A stretch of 64,000 nt of DNA. It comes from Rhipicephalus microplus. Its lineage: Eukaryota; Arthropoda; Arachnida; Ixodida; Ixodidae. The translations under genes were made by a program, and so were the position numbers. Each line of letters starts with the position of its first letter. Within the stretch, counting starts at the first letter, position 1. Where the stretch lies: positions 60,818,502-60,882,501 of the forward strand of contig NC_134701.1 of the NCBI RefSeq assembly GCF_043290135.1, given 5' to 3'. Under the pieces are notes generated by a model that was given only the letters and a program-made list of their open reading frames with translations, did no database searches and was not told the origin of the DNA. Positions 59,996-64,000 of the stretch are shown here, piece after piece.

Positions 59996-62900
59996 TGCCA
60001 CTCCCGCCGTGTATGACGTGTATGAGCTGTCAGTGTATACGTGAATGACTTTTGTTTTGAAACTAACTGCTTCTTGTGATGGTGAGAGTTTAGTGAATAT
60101 AAATTTATATTTAGGATGGGGTGATGAGCCCACAGACTGCATGTATATAGTATGTCAGCCAGTTTGAAGATTGTATGGTTACGAAGCCGCTTGATGTTTC
60201 AAATTTTTCATCATTATCAGTGAGACTTTGAAGGTTCATTAGGAGCGATAGACGGTCTGTGTAAATGTGGGCTGGCGTGTTAAAGTTACTTGTAAATATG
60301 AACTGGAGTGCTTCTTGGAATGCAAACAATTCCGTTTCGTATTCGTTGAAGAGCTACGGATCTGAGTTTTCCTGACAGTTATGATTTTTTCATCCTTTGT
60401 CAAAGCAATATATGCCACTCCCGCAGTGCATGACGTGTATGAGCTGTCAGTGTATACGTGAAAGACATTTGTTTTGAAAATAACTGCTTCTTGTAGTGGT
60501 GAGAGTTTAGTGAAACTAAAGTTATATTTTTAATGGGGTGATGAGCCCACAGACTGCATGGATATAGTATGTCAGCCAGTTTGAAGATTGTATGGTTACG
60601 AAGCCACTTGATGTTTCAAAATGTTCATCATTATCAGTGAGACTTTGAAGGTTCATTAAAAGCGATAGACGGTCTGTGTAAATGTGGGCTGGCGTGCTAA
60701 AGTTACTTGTAAATACGAACTGGAGTGCTTCTTGGAATGCAAATAATTCCCGTGTCGTATTCGCTTGAAGAGCTACCGATCTGAGTTTTCCTGACAGTGA
60801 TGATTTCTTATCCTTTGTCAAAGCAATATATGCCACTCCCGCCGTGTATGACGTGTATGAGCTGTCAGTGTATACGTGAATGACTTTTGTTTTGAAACTA
60901 ACTGCTTCTTGTGATGGTGAGAGTTTAGTGAATATAAGTTTATATTTAGGATGGGGTGATGAGCCCACAGACTGCATGTATATAGTATGTCAGCCAGTTT
61001 GAACATTGTATGGTTACGAAGCCGCTTGATGTTTCAAATTTTTCATCATTATCAGTGAGACTTTGAAGGTTCATTAGAAGCGATAGAGGGTCTGTGTATA
61101 TGTGGGCTGGCGGGCTAAAGTTACTTGTAAATACGAAATTGAGTGCTTCTTGGAATGCAAATAATTCCGTGTCGTCTTCGCTTGAAGAGCTACGGATCTG
61201 AGTTTTCCTGACAGTTATGATTTTTTTCATTCTTTGTCTAAGCAATATATGCCACTCCCGCGTGTATGACGTGTATGAGCTGTCAGTGTATACGTGAATG
61301 ACTTTTGTTTTGTAAATAACTGCTTCTTGTGATGGTGAGAGTTTAGTGAAACTAAATTTATATTTTTAATGAGGTGATGAGTCCACAGACTGCACGGATA
61401 TAGTATGTCAGCCAGTTTGAAGATTGTATGGTTACGAAGCTGCTTGATGTTTCAAAATTTTCATCATTATCAGTGAGACTTTGAAGGTTCATTAAAAGCG
61501 GTAGACGGTATGTGTAAATGTGGGCTGGCGTGCTAAAGTTACTTGTAAATACGAAATTGAGTGCTTCTTGGAATGCAAATAATTGCGTGTCGTATTCGCT
61601 TGAAGAGCTACGGATCTGAGTTTTCCTGACAGTGATGATTTTTTCATCCTTTGTCAAAGCAATATATGTCACTCCTGCCGTGTATGACGTGTATGAGCTC
61701 TCAGTGTATACGTGAATGACTTTTGTTTTGAAAATTACTGCTTCTTGTGAAGGTGAGAGTTTAGTAAAACTAAATTTATATTTTTAATGGGGTGATGAGC
61801 CCACAAACTGCATGGATATAGTATGTCAGCCAGGTTGAAGATTGTATGGTTACGAAGCCGCTTGATGTTTCAAATTTTTCATCATTATCAGTCAGACTTT
61901 GAAGCTTCATTAAAAGCGATAGACGGTCTGTGTAAATGTGGGCTGGCGTGCTAAAGTTACTTGTATATACGAACTGGAGTGCTTCTTGGAATGCAAATAA
62001 TTCCGTGTCGTATTCGCTTGAAGAGCTACGGATCTGAGTTTTCCTGACAGTGATGATTTTTATCCTTTGTCAAAGCAATATATGCCACTCCCGCCGTGTA
62101 TGACGTGTATGAGCTGTCAGTGTATACGTGAATGACTTTTGTTTTGAAAATAACTGCTTCTTGTGATGGTGAGAGGTTAGTAAAACTAAATTTATATTTT
62201 TAATGGGGTGATGAGCCCACAAACTGCATGGATATAGTATGTCAGCCAGGTTGAAGATTGTATGGTTACGAAGCCGCTTGATGTTTCAAATTTTTCATCA
62301 TTATCAGTCAGACTTTGAAGGTTCATTAAAAGCGATTGACGGTCTGTGTAAATGTGGGCTGGCGTGCTAAAGTTACTTGTAAATATGAACTGGAGTGCTT
62401 CTTGGAATGCAAATAATTCCGATTCGTATTCGTTGAAGAGCTACGGATCTGAGTTTTCCTGACAGCTATGATTTTTTCATCCTTTGTCAAAGCAATATAT
62501 GCCTCTCCCGCAGTGTATGACGTGTATGAGCTGTCAGTGTATACGTGAATGACATTTGTTTTGAAAATAACTGCTTCTTGTAGTGGTGAGAGTTTAGTGA
62601 AACTAAAGTTATATTTTTAATGGGGTGATGAGCTCACAGACTGCATGGATATGGTATGTCAGCCAGTTTGAAGATTGTATGGTTACGAAGCCGCTTGATG
62701 TTTCAAAATGTTCATCATTATCAGTGAGACTTTGAAGGTTCATTAAAAGCGATACACGGTCTGTGTAAATGTGGGCTGGCGTGCTAAAGTTACTTGTATA
62801 TACGAACTGGGGTGCTTCTTGGAATGCAAATAATTTCGTGTCGTATTCACTTGAAGAGCTACGGATTTGAGTTTTCCTGACAGTGATGATTTTTTCACCC

Positions 62901-64000
62901 TTTGTCAAAGAAATATATGTCACTCCTGCCGTGTATGACGTGTATGAGCTGTCAGTGTATACGTGAATGACTTTTGTTTTGAAAATAACTGCTTCTTGTG
63001 ATGGTGAGAGTTTAGTAAAACTAAATTTATATTTTTAATGGGGTGATGAGCCCACAAACTGCATGGATATAGTATGTCAGCCAGTTTGAAGATTGTATGG
63101 TTACGAAGCCGCTTGATGTTTCAAATTTTTCATCATTATCAGTGAGACTTTGAAGGTTCATTAAAAGCGACAGACGGTCTGTGTAAATGTGGGCTGGCGT
63201 GCTAAAGTTACTTGTAAATACGAACTGGAGTGCTTCTTGGAATGCAAATAATTCCGTTTCCTATTCGCTTGAAGAGCTACGGATCTGAGTTTTCCTGACA
63301 GTTATGATTTTTTCATCCTTTGTCAAAGCAAAATATGTCACTCCTGCCGTGTATGACGTGTATGAGCTGTCAGTGTATACGTGAATGACTTTTGTTTTGA
63401 AAATAACTGCTCCTTTTGATGGTGAGAGTTTAGTAAAACTAAATTTATATTTTTAATGGGGTGATGAGCCCACAGACTGCATGGATATAGTTAGTCAGCC
63501 AGTTTGAAGATTGTATGGTTACGAAGCCACTTGATGTTTCAAAATGTTCATCATTATCAGTGAGACTTTGAAGGTTCATTAAAAGCGATAGACGGTCTGT
63601 GTAAATGTGGGCTGGCGTGCTAAAGTTACTTGTAAATACGAACTGGAGTGCTTCTTGGAATGCAAATAATTCCGTGTCGTATTCGCTTGAAGCGCTACGG
63701 ATCTGAGTTTTCCTGACAGTGATGATTTCTTATCCTTTGTCAAAGCAATATATGCCACTCCCGCCGTGTATGACGTGTATGAGCTGTCAGTGTATACGTG
63801 AATGACTTTTGTTTTGAAACTAACTGCTTCTTGTGATGGTGAGAGTTTAGTGAATATAAATTTATATTTAGGATGGGGTGATGAGCCCATAGACTGCATG
63901 TATATAGTATGTCAGCCAGTTTGAACATTGTATGGTTACGAAGCCGCTTGATGTTTCAAATTTTTCATCATTATCAGTGAGACTTTGAAGGTTCATTAGA

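Larger units (their letters stand above)
56879..62590. repeat. 5712-bp higher-order block, copy 2
   Basis: Directly adjoins copy 1. The junction falls in the same agtttagtgaaact motif (56879-56892), preceded by cttgtagtggtgag as at the end of copy 2 (62577-62590), as expected for a tandem duplication by unequal exchange between monomers. Its length is about 13.7 monomers. Confidence 0.92.
37053..64000 (-). repeat. satellite array of about 65 monomers (~418 bp) derived from a LINE-type RNase H domain
   Basis: The block around atgccactcc recurs about 65 times at 410-420 bp spacing (37301, then near 37720, 38130, 38550 and so on to 63750), except for two 293-bp units. Read on the - strand, each unit encodes VIHVYTDSSYTS (strand 1 with the first acidic residue), GVAYIALTKDEKIITVRKTQ, SSSEYDTELFAFQEALHF (second acidic residue in ELFAF) and PAHIYTDRLSLLMNLQSLTD (third acidic residue in YTD). 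This is the order of the N-terminal two-thirds of retroelement RNase H. The family's later W-x-P-x-HCG...EAD block is absent from every unit. 418 is not a multiple of 3, so frames normally break at each boundary. The array runs off the right edge. Confidence 0.92.

Noticed and set aside
37053..64000. About 50 similar ~101-codon - strand frames as a tandem gene family
   Set aside because: Units are contiguous with no spacers, promoters or constant starts, lengths follow satellite indels, and the domain is incomplete in all. I treat it as a satellite.
37053..64000. CRISPR-like array
   Set aside because: The whole 418-bp unit repeats with no short repeat/unique spacer pattern, and the DNA is eukaryotic.

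Overview
This is repeat-dominated animal DNA with no host gene that I can recognise. The best guess for the source is a hard tick (Ixodidae) or a close chelicerate relative. The main support is a tRNA-derived SINE of the tick Ruka type (copies at 117-222, 4852-5062 and 26893-27140). The mixture of CR1/L2-like, I-like and RTE-like LINEs, BEL/Pao and Ty3/Gypsy remnants and short inverted-repeat elements fits this. The species assignment is inference from remembered family resemblance and was not searched.

Layout. 1-355: GATA microsatellite holding a SINE fragment. About 357-4851: a nearly full-length but inactivated CR1/L2-like LINE on the + strand, whose ORF1 begins with a 2A-like ribosome-skipping motif. 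4852-5062: SINE. 6478-9425: an internally deleted BEL/Pao LTR element on the - strand, with two short LTRs, a primer-binding site, gag and protease remnants. 11086-13440: a degenerate 147-bp tandem repeat interrupted by a foldback element and by a LINE 3' end. 17772-19406: a recent B-A'-B' rearrangement that copied 444 bp from 6.7 kb away. 23670-31385: Ty3/Gypsy gag and integrase debris with nested LINEs and SINEs. 31386-36272: degraded, partly duplicated unidentified sequence, two RTE-like LINE tails (one with a 5' inversion) and TA and GT microsatellites.

About 37053 to the window end (>26.9 kb, continuing beyond it) is one tandem array of about 65 monomers of about 418 bp. On the - strand each monomer encodes the first half of an RNase H domain of the LINE type. 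It keeps three acidic active-site positions (in YTDSS, ELFAFQEAL and HIYTDRLS) but not the rest of the domain. This satellite made from a retrotransposon RNase H segment is the most unusual part of the window. The array has at least two subfamilies, a 5712-bp tandem segmental duplication that looks almost perfect, chimeric monomers made by unequal exchange, a 54-bp internal inversion and a new perfect hairpin, each propagated by the 5712-bp duplication.

Nothing here works as an operon or pathway. The window records successive transposon insertion, decay and tandem amplification. All coding calls are pseudogenes or transposon fragments.
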